Assembly: GCF_011397635.1 (NCBI RefSeq)
Contig: NC_064759.1
Coordinates: forward strand, 23,770,428 to 23,834,427
Reading direction: 5' to 3'
Origin: Epinephelus fuscoguttatus
Lineage: Eukaryota > Chordata > Actinopteri > Perciformes > Serranidae
Length of the DNA: 64,000 nucleotides
The notes under the pieces were generated by a model that did no database searches, had not been told where the DNA came from, and saw only the letters and a list, made by a program, of their open reading frames with translations. The translations under genes and the position numbers were made by a program. Shown here one piece after another: positions 34,020 through 49,000 of this stretch (position 1 is the first letter of the stretch; the number at the start of each line of letters is the position of its first letter).

Positions 34020-37000
34020 ATCTAAACACACAGACGCGGCTTATATGATACAAAGTAGCTGCTCTGTGGTAACGTTTGGACCTAGAGCAGCAAGCCAGTG
34101 AGCAGAAATGTTCGTTTGGTGCTTGGCAACAGTCCAGTTGCATAACTATTTGTGTTTGCAGAGCCAAATAAATTATTACCGTAAAACTTCAATTAAAAGA
34201 TTAATCCCAATTACACGGCCTGTCCCTTTTACTAGTCCTGTGTGGCTACACATTTTGACAAATAAATGCCTGTGTCATTTAGACACGTGGTTTGGTTGCC
34301 AAGCAGTTCCTTATTTTAAAGTTCTTTGGATGTATAAAAAAGCTTGTTGGCTACCCACTTGAGCTAATGTTAGTTAGGTGCTTCAATCAGATAGACAAAT
34401 ATAAATGTTTGAACTTTTGTCAATATGGAGATGCTACACATTGTTATTTTGGTTAGATTCTCCACAATTCAATCGTTCAGTTCATGTTATTGAAACTATA
34501 GTATGAGTTCCAAAGAAGACATTAAATCACTGAGATATACCAGCCTCATAAAAAAGAGATCTCATTGTGTCATATGGATTACTGTTAATTCATCATGTTG
34601 ATCTGTTCTGTACAGCATCTACTGCATAGGAATGCACCAAATATTCGGTAACCGAATATATATTCAGCCGAATATTGCAAAAAAACACACATTCGATATT
34701 CGGTGGAATAAGCGGGCGGTGATGGAAGGAGTAAAATGTCGGCAGTGTGGCGATGTTTTACTCCGTTAGTTTTGTGCGAGTAAAATAAATCATCAGCACG
34801 CTGTGCAAGTACAGATTTCAACCAGCAGCAGCAATACGGCAGCCATAGTGCTCCGCGGCGCAAGATAAGGCTTACCGGTGACGGAGAATTCCGGCTCCAA
34901 TAATGTCCTCTTCTTGGCGTCATGACTGCCCAAAAGTACCTGGACAGCCGAGCCGTGGCGGCACACAGGTATGTGATGTGTCAGAGGAGAAACGAGCCGT
35001 TCACATTACTCTTTGTGGCAGGTAACGGTCCACAAACCTCACCGCACTTTAGGGACTGTTCTTTACTTATGAAGGGACTGTTCTTTACTTGTCAGGGGAG
35101 GAGGGTGGCTGGTTGATTTTTATTTTATTAATTTATTTTATTTTGATCTCCCCTATGTTAATCACTTATTGATGCTGTTTTTGAAGTATGAATAAGTCAA
35201 TAAGTAATTTATTCCATTGAAATATCATTGATGTATTATAGAAAAGTGATTTATCTTTTTATAAATGACAAAAGGCACATCTGCCTCATTTTCGCTGTAG
35301 TATCGTGATACTACTCAGAACCATGATACTTTCACTGGTATCATACCGTGGGTCCCAATTTTGGTACCGTGACAACACTAATCTGGAGGGGGTTCATCTG
35401 CAAAAACTAATGAAAAACTAAACAACAGTATTCTGTATTCGAGCCAAGCGTTTAATTTTATTCAGCTTTGGCTTCGGCCACAAACTTTCATTTCGGTGCA
35501 TCCCTACTATTGCATGTCTGTCCGTCCTGGAAGAGGGACCCCTCCTCAGTCGCTCTTCCTGAGGTTTCTATCAAATTGTGATTTGTGATATTGGGCTTTA
35601 TAAATAAATTGAAATTGGAATTGAAATTGGAAAAAATGGGCAACCAGAATCTGTATCCATTCCTCAATTACCCGGTAAGTTGTTCATATTTCTTCATATT
35701 CCAATCGAAAGAATCAAATGTTTTTTTAATAACAATCAATCCAAGTTGTAAGTATTGTTTTAAGAAGATAAAGTGGTGTTGTGTTGGTTATGCCAGGTGC
35801 CATTGGATGCCGTAATCCTAGTTGGTTGTAATTTGGGTGTAATTATCTTCAGCCTGGTGCCTTATTCAAATTCCAGCCATGCTGATATTCAGTACAACAG
35901 CATGTCAAAATTATTACGCAAAAAACACAGCAAGAAGCAGTGAAGTGTAGCTTGTCATAATAATTACATTTCCCTGCAGTTGGGATTCTTGTTCATGTGT
36001 TCAGGTGAGAACAAATTCTTTGTAGCATAAGTCAACAAGCAACAAAAGTCGTACAGATTGGCAGAGGGTATTCTCTGGCCACAATATGACACTTTTAGTT
36101 TGACTGCACTTTACTGTAGAATCAAATGACTGCAGCTCTGAGTGGCTGCCACAGCTTTCCACAGACATTGCATGGCAACTAGCCACAGGCTGAACTTTGT
36201 CGCTGCTCGCTGTGTTTTTTGTGTTTGGCTACTTGTCTCAAACTCCACCATTACATTTTCAGACTCTCTTTTTGTCTTAACTTCAACAATCACAATTTTC
36301 AATGATTTTCTCTAGGTATTCACACGGTGAGAGAGTTAAAGGGGCTTACCACTGCCAATTCGGATTCATGAAAACAGGTCCAGCCCCTGGTCTAAAAACA
36401 AAGCCTGACTTTATCAGGGGACTGGAGTTGACTGGTTCGGTAAGGAAACTGATTTCCCTCCAAAATTTATAAAACAAGTCATTTCAATATCTGGTGTTAG
36501 ATAATCTGGCAACATATTTTATCTCCTAAATGCCACAGTACTTGAAAATGAAAAATTTATGTCATGTCTTGCAGGTTACAGATGGAACTGCAAAAGCTTC
36601 TCTCCAGATTGCTGACTTACAGGAGCACTTCCAAAAACAGCAGAACAGAAACCTGTCTGATTTAACACAAAGTGGAGCACAACTCTACTTGGGAGTATTC
36701 GTCACCAACATACAAAGTACAGGACACTCTGTCACTATATACCAATGTTTAAGTCAGCAGCCTCCTACAAAAGCCAAAAGTTTAAAACCATTATGGTGTA
36801 AATAGAGAATATATTTCATATTGTGTCAAATATTTGGTGTTTTGTATACAGGGGCATGTGACTTGCACTGTTAAGTACAATGTTTACTCATGTTTGGTTT
36901 TAATAGAACAGAAAGCTTGTTTTTGTTTCTTGTTATGCACCTCCAGGGCACTGTGATGAATCTGGATGGTGCTGATTAGAATTCAATGAGAGATGAGAGA

Positions 37001-40000
37001 TGTGTTTAAATACAGCAGTTTAACTCAAGTGTTAGAGTAGGTAAACAGAATTACCAAGCTAAAGCAAATGTCCATGATCCTATATTTTATAGAATGTGCC
37101 AAAATCCCGACAAAACAACTGAATATACCTGTATGTTACAGGAATATGTTAGTGACACTATAGCAGATCATAGCAGATCAAATAGATCATAGCTCTGTCC
37201 AGCAGAGGCTGAGATACAGCTGATCGCCATGATCTGTTTGGAGACCAGTAACAAGACAAGTGCTATATCATAGGCAACTGGACTTGCTTGAGATTCCTGA
37301 AGGCGTTTCCCCTCTCATCCAAGAGACTTCTTCAGTTCTAATAGACTTGTGCGGAGCCGCAGGCTTTGAATTCTCATAGCTTGATAATCGCTGACTTAGC
37401 ATTATGTTGGGGCATCGGCTTCCAGGCTGATGTGGGGAAGAGAGCTGATCATGGACTGATGTGTAGGTTATGGTGGGCAACTCATGTAGCTAGTGGGTGG
37501 GTCACATAGCTGCTCCAGCTGCAATTATACCTTCTCGGATGGCTCAACCCACGAGTTTCCACTCAGCTCATTAACTTAGCTTTGTTAATGACGTCACAGA
37601 TTCTAATATCACTTTCCTTCACTCGAGTCAAGTATTAAAAATATAAAACTTCCTTGGATCAAAAATCATAACAGAAATATTCAGAATTTACCTTGTTTGC
37701 AGTTCAAGGTGTCCTGTCAACAGTTTTACAATGGTGGTCTACGAGGAAAATGCTTCCTGGGCTGCAGGGAAATTATTCGCTGCAATACTGCATGTGGCCA
37801 CTGGAATAAATTGGAAGCAAGGCTGAGCAGCTTTCCTGAGGGCCTGAGAATAAGAAGTAGTAGTAGTAGAAGAGGATATTGGGGATATTATTGTAATTGT
37901 TCATGCATCTGATATCTGCATTGTTTTTGTCCAGGTGGTGAAATACAAGAGGCAGAAATTTACCTTCCCATTGTCTCCCACAAATACATCATTGATGTCT
38001 CTCAGACTCGCCCATATTTTCATCCTGGATATCCACTAGATATGAAGGTATGCATGAAACTAACTAATGGATACACAGCTAAGGATATGACTGTGATGAT
38101 TTTGTAAGTACAAGTTTTGTTTGTTGTCATTATAGGTGATCATACGTTTGCCAGATGGCTCCCCAACAGCTGGTGTGCCAGTAAAGATTGATGTATTACC
38201 ATCCTCTGAAGAATCTTGGCAAGGCACCACTGACCAGGAGGGGGCAGTGTTTCCTGTGTTTAATATTCCCAATACTTTTTGGGTTGCCATTAAAGTTAGT
38301 GTCCCTAACACAAGTTATAGGTGTTTTAATGAACCATTTAATTTTGCTTCAGTTCAGTTAAAGTATTTACACCCTGACTTCATTAGGTGTCTGCAGATGG
38401 CCTTGAACGACAGGGAAATATTTACCGTGCTTCTCGACGGAGGGGCATCAGCTTCCTTTACATGACCTTTAACAATAAAATCTATTCTGTGGGCGAGTTC
38501 CTGACTGTAAATTACAACACCATCAATGGCCCAGGACAGGGGTTTATATACTACATGGTAAGGTACATCTAAATGAATACAACATGGTTTGTTCTGACAA
38601 TAACATGCAACAGTTCTTTATATCTAACATTTTAAAATTGGCTATGTTGCAGGTCCTAAGCCGTGGTATCCTAATAAGACAGGGTTCTCTCAGACTTGGT
38701 ACTGCAGTTAAACACAACCTGCAGATAACGTCTGATATGGTGCCATCCTTCCGTCTGATTGGCTACTACTACAATGAGCGTGGTGACATCATTGCTGACT
38801 CGGTATGGATAGATGTCAGGGATGAATGTGAGATAAAGGTCAAGGTGAGTAAACAGATCAGATTGGAGTGCAGTCTCAGCAGGGAGACTGTAAACAAACA
38901 ACTTTACCTCTCTAATGTGTGTATTTCAAGAGAATAATTCTGTATGCGTAGGACACTTTTTGTATTATTGCCATTTGTTATGAAAGGGGGAGGGAAGGGA
39001 AAATAATATAAGGACTTGATGAAATCAACGTAAAACTTCTGCATGTAACTTTCACAAAACCCTTGTTATTGTAATTTCATTTAACCTTTATTTTAAGAGG
39101 GAAGTCCATTGATAGCGAGCGCTCTTTTTCAAGGACGCCCTGTCCCTGCACCACAAAAATACACAATTACAGAGTTAACAGAGTTAAATACAATATATAA
39201 AAATACATGCAATACAACATAATGGTAAAAGTTCACATCACAGGTACTAGGACTAGCAAGAGCAGGACTGATCGCCAAGCAGTGTATCATCAAGTAAAAC
39301 CTTGAAAGTCTCAATGGAAACAAGTCTGTCCAGCTTAAGTGCATCCTGGAGCTTGTTCAATTTGTCAGGGGCATAAAAACTGAAGGCAGTCTTTCCTAAC
39401 TCACTGTTCGTACGTGGAATGTGAAATCTTATATGAGTCTGTGAGTGTGTATGATGTCCAGAGATACTGGGTAGTAAAAGTGAACTTAAATATGGGGGAA
39501 GCTTTCCACTCAGAGCTTTGTAAATGAATAAAAGACAACGTAATTCTCTACGAATGGCAAAAGAAGGCCAACCCACTTTTTCGTATAAAGTGCAGTGATG
39601 CATGAGATACTGATTCCCGGTAATGAAGCATAGAGCGCTATGAAAAACCGCATCCAGAGGTTTCAAGGTGGAGGATGAAGCATGCATGTAAGTGATATCG
39701 CCAAAATCAATAACAGACATTATTGAAAATTGCACAATGGTCTTCCTGCTAGGTAAAGAAAAACAAGACTTATTTCTGTATAAAAAAAACCCCATCCTAG
39801 CTCATAATTTTTTTGTGAGGTGATCCACATGGGTTCAAAAAGAGAGCTTAGTATCCAGCCAAATCCCCAAATATTTGTAAGACTCCACAGTTTCAATTAA
39901 CTCACCATGCAGAGTAGGGAAGTAACGATTACCGATATTACGGTAAATCTCGGTTAATTTTTACACAGTGAGAATTACCGTTTATGTTTAAATTAATTGC

Positions 40001-43000
40001 ATTATCGCAATGGATTATCAGGATATGTAATAACAGCCTCATTCAAGTCTCGCGATGAAGGCGCTGGGTGAATGCGTAGCATGTGTAAACACGAAGAATG
40101 AAAACATGGCGGAAGGTGGTGACAGCCGCACTCAGGACATTTTCCCCCTAACTAAACGCACTTTGGGTTTCTGAAGAATGCCGAGGGACAGCTGGTGGTG
40201 GAGAACAACTATCTTGTGTGCAGAACATGCAGAAAGAAAGTTGCTGCGAAGGGTAGCAACACTACAAATCTGCTGGATTATCTCCGTGACCATCATCCAC
40301 AGCTTTACAGCCAATGCAAGTTATGCTATGTAAACATCAGTTATTGTGTGAGGGACTTTGGTTTTACTAAGATTGTCACACTGTGTAACTCTTGACATGT
40401 ACGGGACATTTGAGCCGTATCTGTCCTCCTAAACGGCGACTAGGTTTTCTGTTTTTGTTTAAGGCACTTAGGAGCTAATACTAGCTGAGTAGCTAATAGC
40501 TGTATTAGCAGCTATCTTGCTAACGTTAAGTGTTTCAAAACGAAACAAAGCTGAAAACACTGAGCGGAGCCAACAGAATATAAACTGACGTAACATAACG
40601 CTAATTGAGATCAACTATGATTGAATCACTATGATTATGGTTATTGTATGATGAGCTAGAATCGATATAGACGGCCAGTTATGCTTTCTCGACATAAGGT
40701 CAAGGAAACAACATAAAACGCTGCCGTGTTAACCTTTGACCGAGAGCATGCACTCCTTCTCTCATACAGGTAATCCTCTGACTCACATGGACACTTCTAA
40801 TGTGTGAATTATTCTATGTAATGATGACCATTGCCTTTAGGGGTTTTTTGGTTTCTCCTGCACGTTTGTGATATCTATTCTATATATTGTATGTTTTTTG
40901 TTCTACTCTTGCATTGTTTTGTTTTATATATTTTTCCTCTCGTGCTAATAAATAAATAAATAATTAATATATAAATTTTTTACATATTTTGCTGACTGTT
41001 AAATGCACCAGACGAATAAGCTTTGCTCCTGTAATGTGTTTACATATTTTGTTCATTTAAAATAAAAATTTCTGTTGCTGTGCCAATCCCTTTAATGTGA
41101 AAGTTTCCTTTTAATATACGATTTTGGCTGTTAACATTTTAGTACGATAAGGAAGTTACAAGATTTAGTGAAGTTATTTCAATGTATCTATTTTTTGGAC
41201 ATTTTACAACGCTTCAAAAATAGCGCAATATTATCGTTTACCGTGATAATTTGGTCACTATAATCGAGATATCAAATTTTCCATATCGTTACATCCCTAA
41301 TGCAGAGCTCGGATGCCAAGAGAGAGGTCATTCATTTTGGACCTTGAAAACCACATTCATTTAGTCTTGCCAGAGTTCAGGACAAGCTTGCGGGTGATAA
41401 GAGATGATTGGAAACAGTTAAAAACAGATTGTAGATTTGCAACAGCTGATTTAAGAGTGGGGCCAATACTGTATAAAATTGTGTCATCTGCGTAATAATG
41501 GACATCACAAAGTGGTGAGGGGAGTATGACATTATTGATATACAGAGTAAATAAAAGTGGGCCTAGGATGGACCCTTGTGGAACACCTTTACATAATGAG
41601 AGAGAGCTGGATCTAGTACCATCTGCAACAACAGCTTGACACCTGTCTTTGAGGCTGTTACTGTCAGTGAACTGCAGTCAGCATCTTGTTGCTTGGCTCC
41701 ATTGTACACACTCCGTAGCTGCAAGCGAACAGCTGTGCACTGGCCAAAACAGTGACAAACATGAGACTGGCCATGATTGACCATATTTACAATAATGTTT
41801 TATCTGTTAAGTTCATATATTTCATGTGGACCACTGGCTCCACGATACCAAGTAGTTTGCTGTTTGCAAATGACTTTTTCAGCAGATGCTACGAAGCAAA
41901 CTAGATGGTTAACCTTAGCTCAGGAAACAGAAAGGACTTTGGAGCCTACTGTTACATCATTACTTGTTGACTAAATCAATATCATTGGTCATAATACATA
42001 CGTTTGTATCATGGATCACGCTATTTGGGGAAGTAATATGGCAAGCTAGTCCACTCAGTATTTGCTAGCGACAAAGTTAGGAAGGGAGGGTCATAAGGAC
42101 AGAGGGATGTCGTATGCTGTAAAGCCCCGTGAGGCAAATTGTGATTTGTGATATTGGGCTGTATAAATAAAATTGAATTGAATTGAATTGAATTGAATTG
42201 AAGCAAGCAAGCTAAGGTATAAAGCTAGATGTAACTACACAAAGCTGTATTGATCTAGCATTGGTTACTATTAAATTGGCTAATTAAATAATATGCAATT
42301 GACAAATGACATTAATCACTAAAGACTATGCGCATGGGAATTCATTTCCACGCATGACTATGTACGTGCATGCGCTTCGGTGAGGATGCCAGCTGCAGAC
42401 CACTGTTTAAGACCAATAATCAACATAACTGGTTGTGTTTTAGTGATACTTAAGTGGCATTTCCAGTGGAGATTGTGGGTTATTTTTTATCAAGACATTA
42501 TTTTTTGGTTTTTTTTGTCAAACATCAGCAACATTTCCAGCCATGACTGTACCACCTAAAGTGGGTATTTGAAGCCAAAGCATGATATTTTCCAAACCAT
42601 AAACAAGTGTTTTTTATGCCTAAACCTAACCATGGTGACTACAACACTGCTGAAATGTTAAATTTTAACATATCTGTTATGTAATAAGGTCAAAATAGTA
42701 TATATCTGTGGTTTGCAGAAACATACACTTCAAACATTTATTCTAATGACTGGGTTGAGAAGCTACAAGAAAAATGCTCAGGCGTACTTACATTAATGGA
42801 TCTATGGGTCCAAAGAATGTGCACTCCCTTGCCTTAGGCAAAGTTTGTCTCTCAACCTGATGTGCCAAAATTTCCTTTTGAATGGTGGTGGACATCTAGC
42901 CTGGTGAAACTCGTGAGCTCATATTCTATTTCACTCTGCAGATCAGTCTAGCCATGCAATCATAAAGGCGCATTCTGGCATCGGTTAAAGCTTACCGGGC

Positions 43001-46000
43001 CAATCACAACCGTTTACTTTGGGGCGGGCACATCATCAGAATAGGAGGGACAAGGAGCAGAGTGAATGCAACCAACATGGCTACTGACATTGAAACTGCG
43101 ATGGTAAATGTGTTGAACGAACTGGAATGTACATAAGCAGAACAAATGGCGGAACTGAAAGCTTTTATTGAAAAAAAGGACGTGTTTCCCATCCTTCCTA
43201 CAGGTTTAGTAAAAGTTTAATTTACCAACTGGCTCCATTGAAAAAGATGGGACTCAGTGAAAACCCAGTGGCTATTGTTGTTTCTCCGCTAGTTGCTCTC
43301 ATGGAGGAGCAGGTCAGGGAAGCGACCAAGCTGGGAATCACAGCCATGCAACTCGGAGTCCACAGTAAGGAGGAAATCCGCAAAGATGGCAACACTCTTT
43401 CCCAGACATCATCACAGCTCATCTCAGCTGCATCTTGCTGGTCTGTTTACAGTGGCGTCGTGATAGCCTACGTCACACGTTTCATTTACTCTGATTGGTT
43501 TTCTGTCTTTCCAATTGCGTGAAGGGGCACTTTGAGTGACAGCCGTTGATACCTCCCCTCAGGAATAGAGGACGCTCCGTGTCAAGACTCATTCGCGTTT
43601 TGCGAATTGGGTCTGACAACGCCAAGCTAGTGGACATCCAGTTGTCTCTGCACTTCATGTCTGTTCACATCCCCTGTGCAACTAACTGTGGATATGTCCC
43701 CACAGTGGAGTTCCTTGCGTCCAAAATATTTTATGGACGCAAAAAAGCACCTCCAAAACTGGCAACTGGCAAACTGGCAAATTTATGGTCTTTTACAGAC
43801 TGTTTAGCTTGTCAATGCTATTGAGTAGCTCCTGCTACCGCAAATTTCTCCCCAAGTGTAACATTAGCTTTCCCATGAGTTGACCCTGACCCTTGCACTT
43901 TGAGCTGATGTGATGATGTTGTCACATCGGAATGGAGGACTGCATAAAATTTGTCGTCTTTTCATTTATTTTCTGACAGTCGCACTTCAATGTTCAGATA
44001 GCCAAACAAACTGTGTTGTGCACCCACATTCCCGTGCCCTTGCTCAAGACAGTACGTTGTTATGTTAGCTAGCTAGCAATGCATCTGCATTAGCAAGAAA
44101 GCTAAGAAAGCTAAGCTGCCAGAATAGGCTTTTATTCCACTTGTCAATGTCTCCTGTAACTTTAGTATTTCTTCTCAGCACTCAGGGGAACTGAAATTAT
44201 TACTGTTTATCAGACAACAAATGAGACAAGAATTCGCTAGCTAGCGCAGCCTGCCGACCCTCCGCCTCACTCGCTGCTGCTAGGACATTACCTCTTCAGA
44301 AGGAGAGTGAACTGCAGCTAAGACCTTAGCTGCTGTAGCAACTCAAATTCAGCCAGTGCAAACCCCAGCCCTGGAGTTCACAGCAGGGTAGAATCTGTGT
44401 AACTGCAGCAACAGAAGTTTGCAGATTCTTCAGGGACTTGGGGTGGTCAAGAGGGCAGTTCGAATTAGACCCAGCGGCTTGGGTGCTCAGAGTTGCTCTG
44501 GCTGACTTGCTGCAAGGTGCTAAGTGAAGGTCCGTCTTCGTGAGGCCACCGCCGCATAATGTAAGCTGTATAGTGGAAAAACAGCATGTGTGGACTCTGC
44601 TGTGGTGGGTCGTCATTTGCCAATGTTAGCGGACTCCATCCTGTTGCACACTGTAAGTGCTGTGGTTTAGGCAAGGCAAGGGAACGCATATAACGTCACA
44701 TCCATCCATTCCAGAAATTCGGCCTGACTTATTTACATAGAGGTCAGTCCACAAGCTGTTACAAGCAACCAAGAAAGGCAGGGAGGGTCTAGGCTTTTGT
44801 CTAAAGTTGCAACCTATTTATCTATTAGCAATAAAAAATTATTAATATAAAGCTCCTGCTGTACTGTACTGTAGCCTACCTTTAAGCTTTAAAGTAAAAA
44901 GACACTGCTGTGGTGGGTGTTTTTAGGTTGCATGGCAATTATCACTCTGTCAACACAAAATTTTGTTTAAGTTAAATTTAAACTACTGAGCACAGCCTAT
45001 GTATGTATATGTATACTATACATTTTGATGTATTGTTTGAATCTATTGATGGAATTAACCTAGGACGATGACATGGTAATATTTTAACTTTAATGTAGGT
45101 AGAAGAAAAAGGACCATTTGTACCTGGAAGGAAAACCAAGCTAGAATTTGATTTACATGGTCAAAGAGCCAGAGTGGCTTTACTGGCTGTGGATAAAGCC
45201 ATCTACGCTCTCAATGCTGATAATAAACTCACAGCCAAAGAGGTAACACTTTCACACTGATTCTGTCTTACTGAGGTTATTTAATTCAGCCCATATATTA
45301 TAATAAATTAAATCCAAGCTGTTGTTTCACTTTTCAGGTGTTTTCCACCATGCAATCGTATGACCTTGGTTGCCCACATCGTCGAAGACTTGACCCAGAT
45401 TCTGCACTAGTAGATGCTGGCCTGTCTTTTGTATCTCAATCCGAAGCAGTGTGGAAAAAGAGTAAGAAAAAAAAACACAGTTTACTTTATTTAAAACCTT
45501 CACAGGAAAAGTTCAGCAACCTGGACCCTATTTCACCATGTAAATTGATCAAAAAGACTGATGTGAACAACAATTTTTGAAATTGTTCCAGTATTGTGTG
45601 TGTCTCTTTACTTTTCACTTGATCTGGTCTGTTTGTTATTGCCTTCTTAAGCAGAAGTGTCTTTCTGAAATATCTTTATATTTATAATATCTAAACAATA
45701 GTGGAAACTTGTGTGAGTTCTGGAGAGAGTATAGTAATTACGGTAGTTTATAGTAAATGTAATTTAGTGTTATCTAAAAGATATTCAGTGTCATGGATGT
45801 ATACACATGGAAGAGTGGACAAGGCAAGAGAGAGGAAAAAAGGCAGAAAAAAGCAGCACAGGCTCTGCAGGATGTGAAGCAGAGAGACCATTGAGTCTCA
45901 GGAGTTGCTGTGACCCTCTGCCCACAGAGGAAAAATGGCTATGTTTTAAACAGTCCTTCAGGTTTGTGCATTTCCGACCTGTACTGCCAAAATGAGGAGT

Positions 46001-49000
46001 TACACTTTGAGCAGCTGTCATAGACTTTGCTGGATATGGACCAGCTAAAGTTTTGGCTAGTTGTGCAACAAATGGATCCTAACCCTCCTATTCATACATT
46101 GTGCATGCAGACCTGCAGGTCAGCAGTGACCACAGGGGTGACTACTACCTGTCAAAGAGGAGAAGAAATCCAGAGTCTATGTTCCTAAAGAAAACTGCAA
46201 TTCCAAGAGATTATTCAACCAGTTTTTGGGACATGCTTCAAAGTAGTTTTTCCTTGTCTAGATGTAATAAAGATGGTTTGAGGCAAGATTATAGGCAGGA
46301 GACAATTATGTAGGCTACTATAATGAAGTAGTTCACAAAACACTAGATTAACACACACACATACTTTAACATATCCAAATTTCAGATAATGGGACACAGG
46401 ATATTGCAGTATGAGTATTGAAAAGACATGTCTTCAAAGGATTGGTTTATCCAAATTATAAATAATAAATAAGTAAATTTCTCATGTGCCTTGAGTCATA
46501 TCTAGCCATGCAGACAGTTTCGGTTTTATCTGAAACATAAAAAAACAACACAAAAAAACGGATACTAGTACTCGTTGTTAGAAATAAAATAAAGAAGAAC
46601 AAGGCAGAGATTATAATGTTGCTGTAACCACTAATGCAGAAATCACATTTTTAGCAAATTATTGTTTTCCAACAACTCAAGCAGCAACCCATTTACTTAA
46701 CCCATGCTGAGCTTTAATGTCGTTATACTATGTTTCCAGATCTTGCCTGTGATTCAGAATTTGCACGACAAAGGCGCGCTGTGGACCTTCAACAAGAAAT
46801 GATGGCACTAAGTAAGACGACATTCTGCCATTTTAACTCTGAGATGATGTAAAATACTTCTGGTAAAACGATGCTCGAAAATTGTGCCTTTTCTTTTTCT
46901 TTTACTGTCACTTACAGAATCAAACTTTTCTGATGAAAAGCTGCAGGACTGTTGTGTTCGTGGGTTTTCTCTCATCCCTATGATACGGACATGTCAGGAT
47001 AGAGCAAAGAGAGTCTCTCTGTTGGAAGCAAATCCTCACTGTGCAAATGTCTTTTTAAAATGCTGCCTTGAGGGAGAGCGTCTGAGACACAAAAAGATAC
47101 AAGAGGACACCCAGAACGGACTTGGCAGGAGTAAGATGAAATTGTCATGTGAACATTAAATACTTAACACACCTACTTAGATAGCTTTTAATAAATGACT
47201 GTGGCAACACGGAGTGTAATCACAAACCTTTTGTTTTCTCATTTTTAGCTGCAAGCACAGCTGACATTGAAGAGTTCTTTTTTGACCCTGCTGCTCAGTA
47301 CATTCGACGTAAATTCCCTCCAAGCTTTGAATTCAGAGAATTTGATGTAAATGGCAAAGAAAGGTAAGAGATGAATGGACAGTTTTTATATAATATTTCA
47401 ATGTAATCTTTTCTTTTTCAGTAAGATACAATTTCTAGTTACAGCCTTTAAAACCTATCATTTGCATTAGTTACTGTTCGTTGCTTCTAATACTGTCAAC
47501 TTTTGAACTACTGCTTGTTCTATGGTTCAGTGTAAGTGAATATGGTTAAATGCATTACTTAGTCTCCTAAATAAACTACAAGTAGACAAAGGATTTGTCA
47601 GATGCATATTACAACCAGTTCATTAATTTTATCTTAACTGAAACCCCTCAGCTATTCTTTGGCTCTACCTGATTCCATCACCACATGGGAGATTCAGGTC
47701 ATCACTTTGTCTGCAGAGACTGGTAATAACAGATTCTCACGTCACAAATACATCTCAGCTATTTGCCTAGTTTTCTCATTAATAAGTACAACTCACTTGC
47801 TCTGTGTTTTATTCAGGTTTCTGTGTAGTTAAGCCGTCTGAGTTCAGAGCATTTAAGAGAGTATTTGTGTCTCTGAGACTGCCTTTCTCAGTGAAGAGAT
47901 ACGAGCAACTATCCATTACACCTGTTATCTACAACTATGGCCATGAAAGACTACAGGTGAAGATAACCTAATGCTGACATTAAGTGGCAATTAAAAAAAC
48001 AACCACCTTCTATACAAACTGAAATGTAGACCTTGATGGTATTTAATGTGTGGACTTTTTATAGGTGGCAGTTCATATGGAACCAACTGAAGGACTTTGC
48101 TCCCCTGGCTCAGCTACCAGTACAGCTTTTGTTAACATTACTGTGGAGCCAGAGTCTTCCCAGTTTGTGTCATTCAGTGCCGTCCCCATGGTAACTGGCG
48201 AAATACCCATCAAAATACGTCTCTATGATATAGAGAATGAGATGGGAATTGATGCAGTTGAGAAAAAATTGAATGTGTTGGTGAGTGACTAAGACATTAT
48301 TTGATCTCTCTACAGCCTACCTGACAAAATAACCACACAGAAAAATAGCCACACGACAAAACCTGCTCAGGAATGGCCTGAGGAATGTGACAAAGAGCTC
48401 TAGGCATCAACCTTGTCTCCAGACTCCCCAGATTCTGATCCAATTGAGCATCCGGGGGACATGTTAGTACCCCACCTCACAACCAACAGGACTCAAAGGA
48501 TCCGCTGTCACTGCCCTGGTTCCAGACACCACAGGACCACTCCTAAAGGGTCCTGTGTCCATGTCTCAACAAGCCAGAGCAAAGTTCAGTCCAAGGAGGC
48601 CCTATCGTGGAGGGGGGCACAAGCATGTCCCATGGATGCTTGATCAGATTGGGATCTGGGGAATTTTGAGGCCAGATAGACGCCTTGAGCTCTTTGTCAT
48701 TAGTTTGGGCCATTTCTGTCAGTTTTTGTGTTGTGGCATGGTGTACTGTCCTGCTGGGGGGCCACTGCCGATGCCATGGGGGCATTTGCTCTGCAACGCT
48801 GTTTGGGTGGGTGGAGTGTGTCAAGTAGCATCCACATGAATGCTAGGACCCAAGGTTGCCCAGCAGAACATTGCATTGTCACAAGATTATTATTATTCAC
48901 TTCTCCTGCTAGTGGTTTTAATATTTTGGCTGATGGGAGTATTTCTTGGTCAGCGCTGCCTACTTTGACAGTTTGACTGCAGTTCATGATGTTTGACATA

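Larger units (their letters stand above)
28331..34020 (+). mobile_element. LINE retrotransposon (L2/CR1-like), interrupted
   Basis: A sense-oriented non-LTR retrotransposon runs from an endonuclease segment to a 3' tail ending in a (TCTA)n microsatellite at about 33970-34020. It is split at 29625/32476 by a TTAA transposon, and the reading continues on both sides of the TTAA. The true 5' end is not defined. It accounts for much of C4 intron 7. Confidence 0.8.
39075..41650 (-). mobile_element. Antisense LINE in C4 intron 13, split by a hAT element
   Basis: On the minus strand the RT reads GVPQGSILGPLLFTLYINN, then YYADDTILY with the YADD codons at 41494-41483. After the hAT insertion (39915-41299) it continues with SFAIRRELRCLLFIYKALSG and TNSELGKTAFSFYAP in the ORF at 39795-39253. 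A 3' tail lies at about 39245-39075. Only the C-terminal half of ORF2 is present, so this is a 5'-truncated insertion. Confidence 0.8.

Noticed and set aside
37290..37350. Hammerhead ribozyme-like core on the minus strand (GGATGAGAGGGGAAACG)
   Set aside because: The CUGAUGA box is not present and stem III cannot be drawn convincingly.
43065..43522. Functional RecQ helicase gene
   Set aside because: It has a stop and a frameshift, and most helicase motifs are absent.
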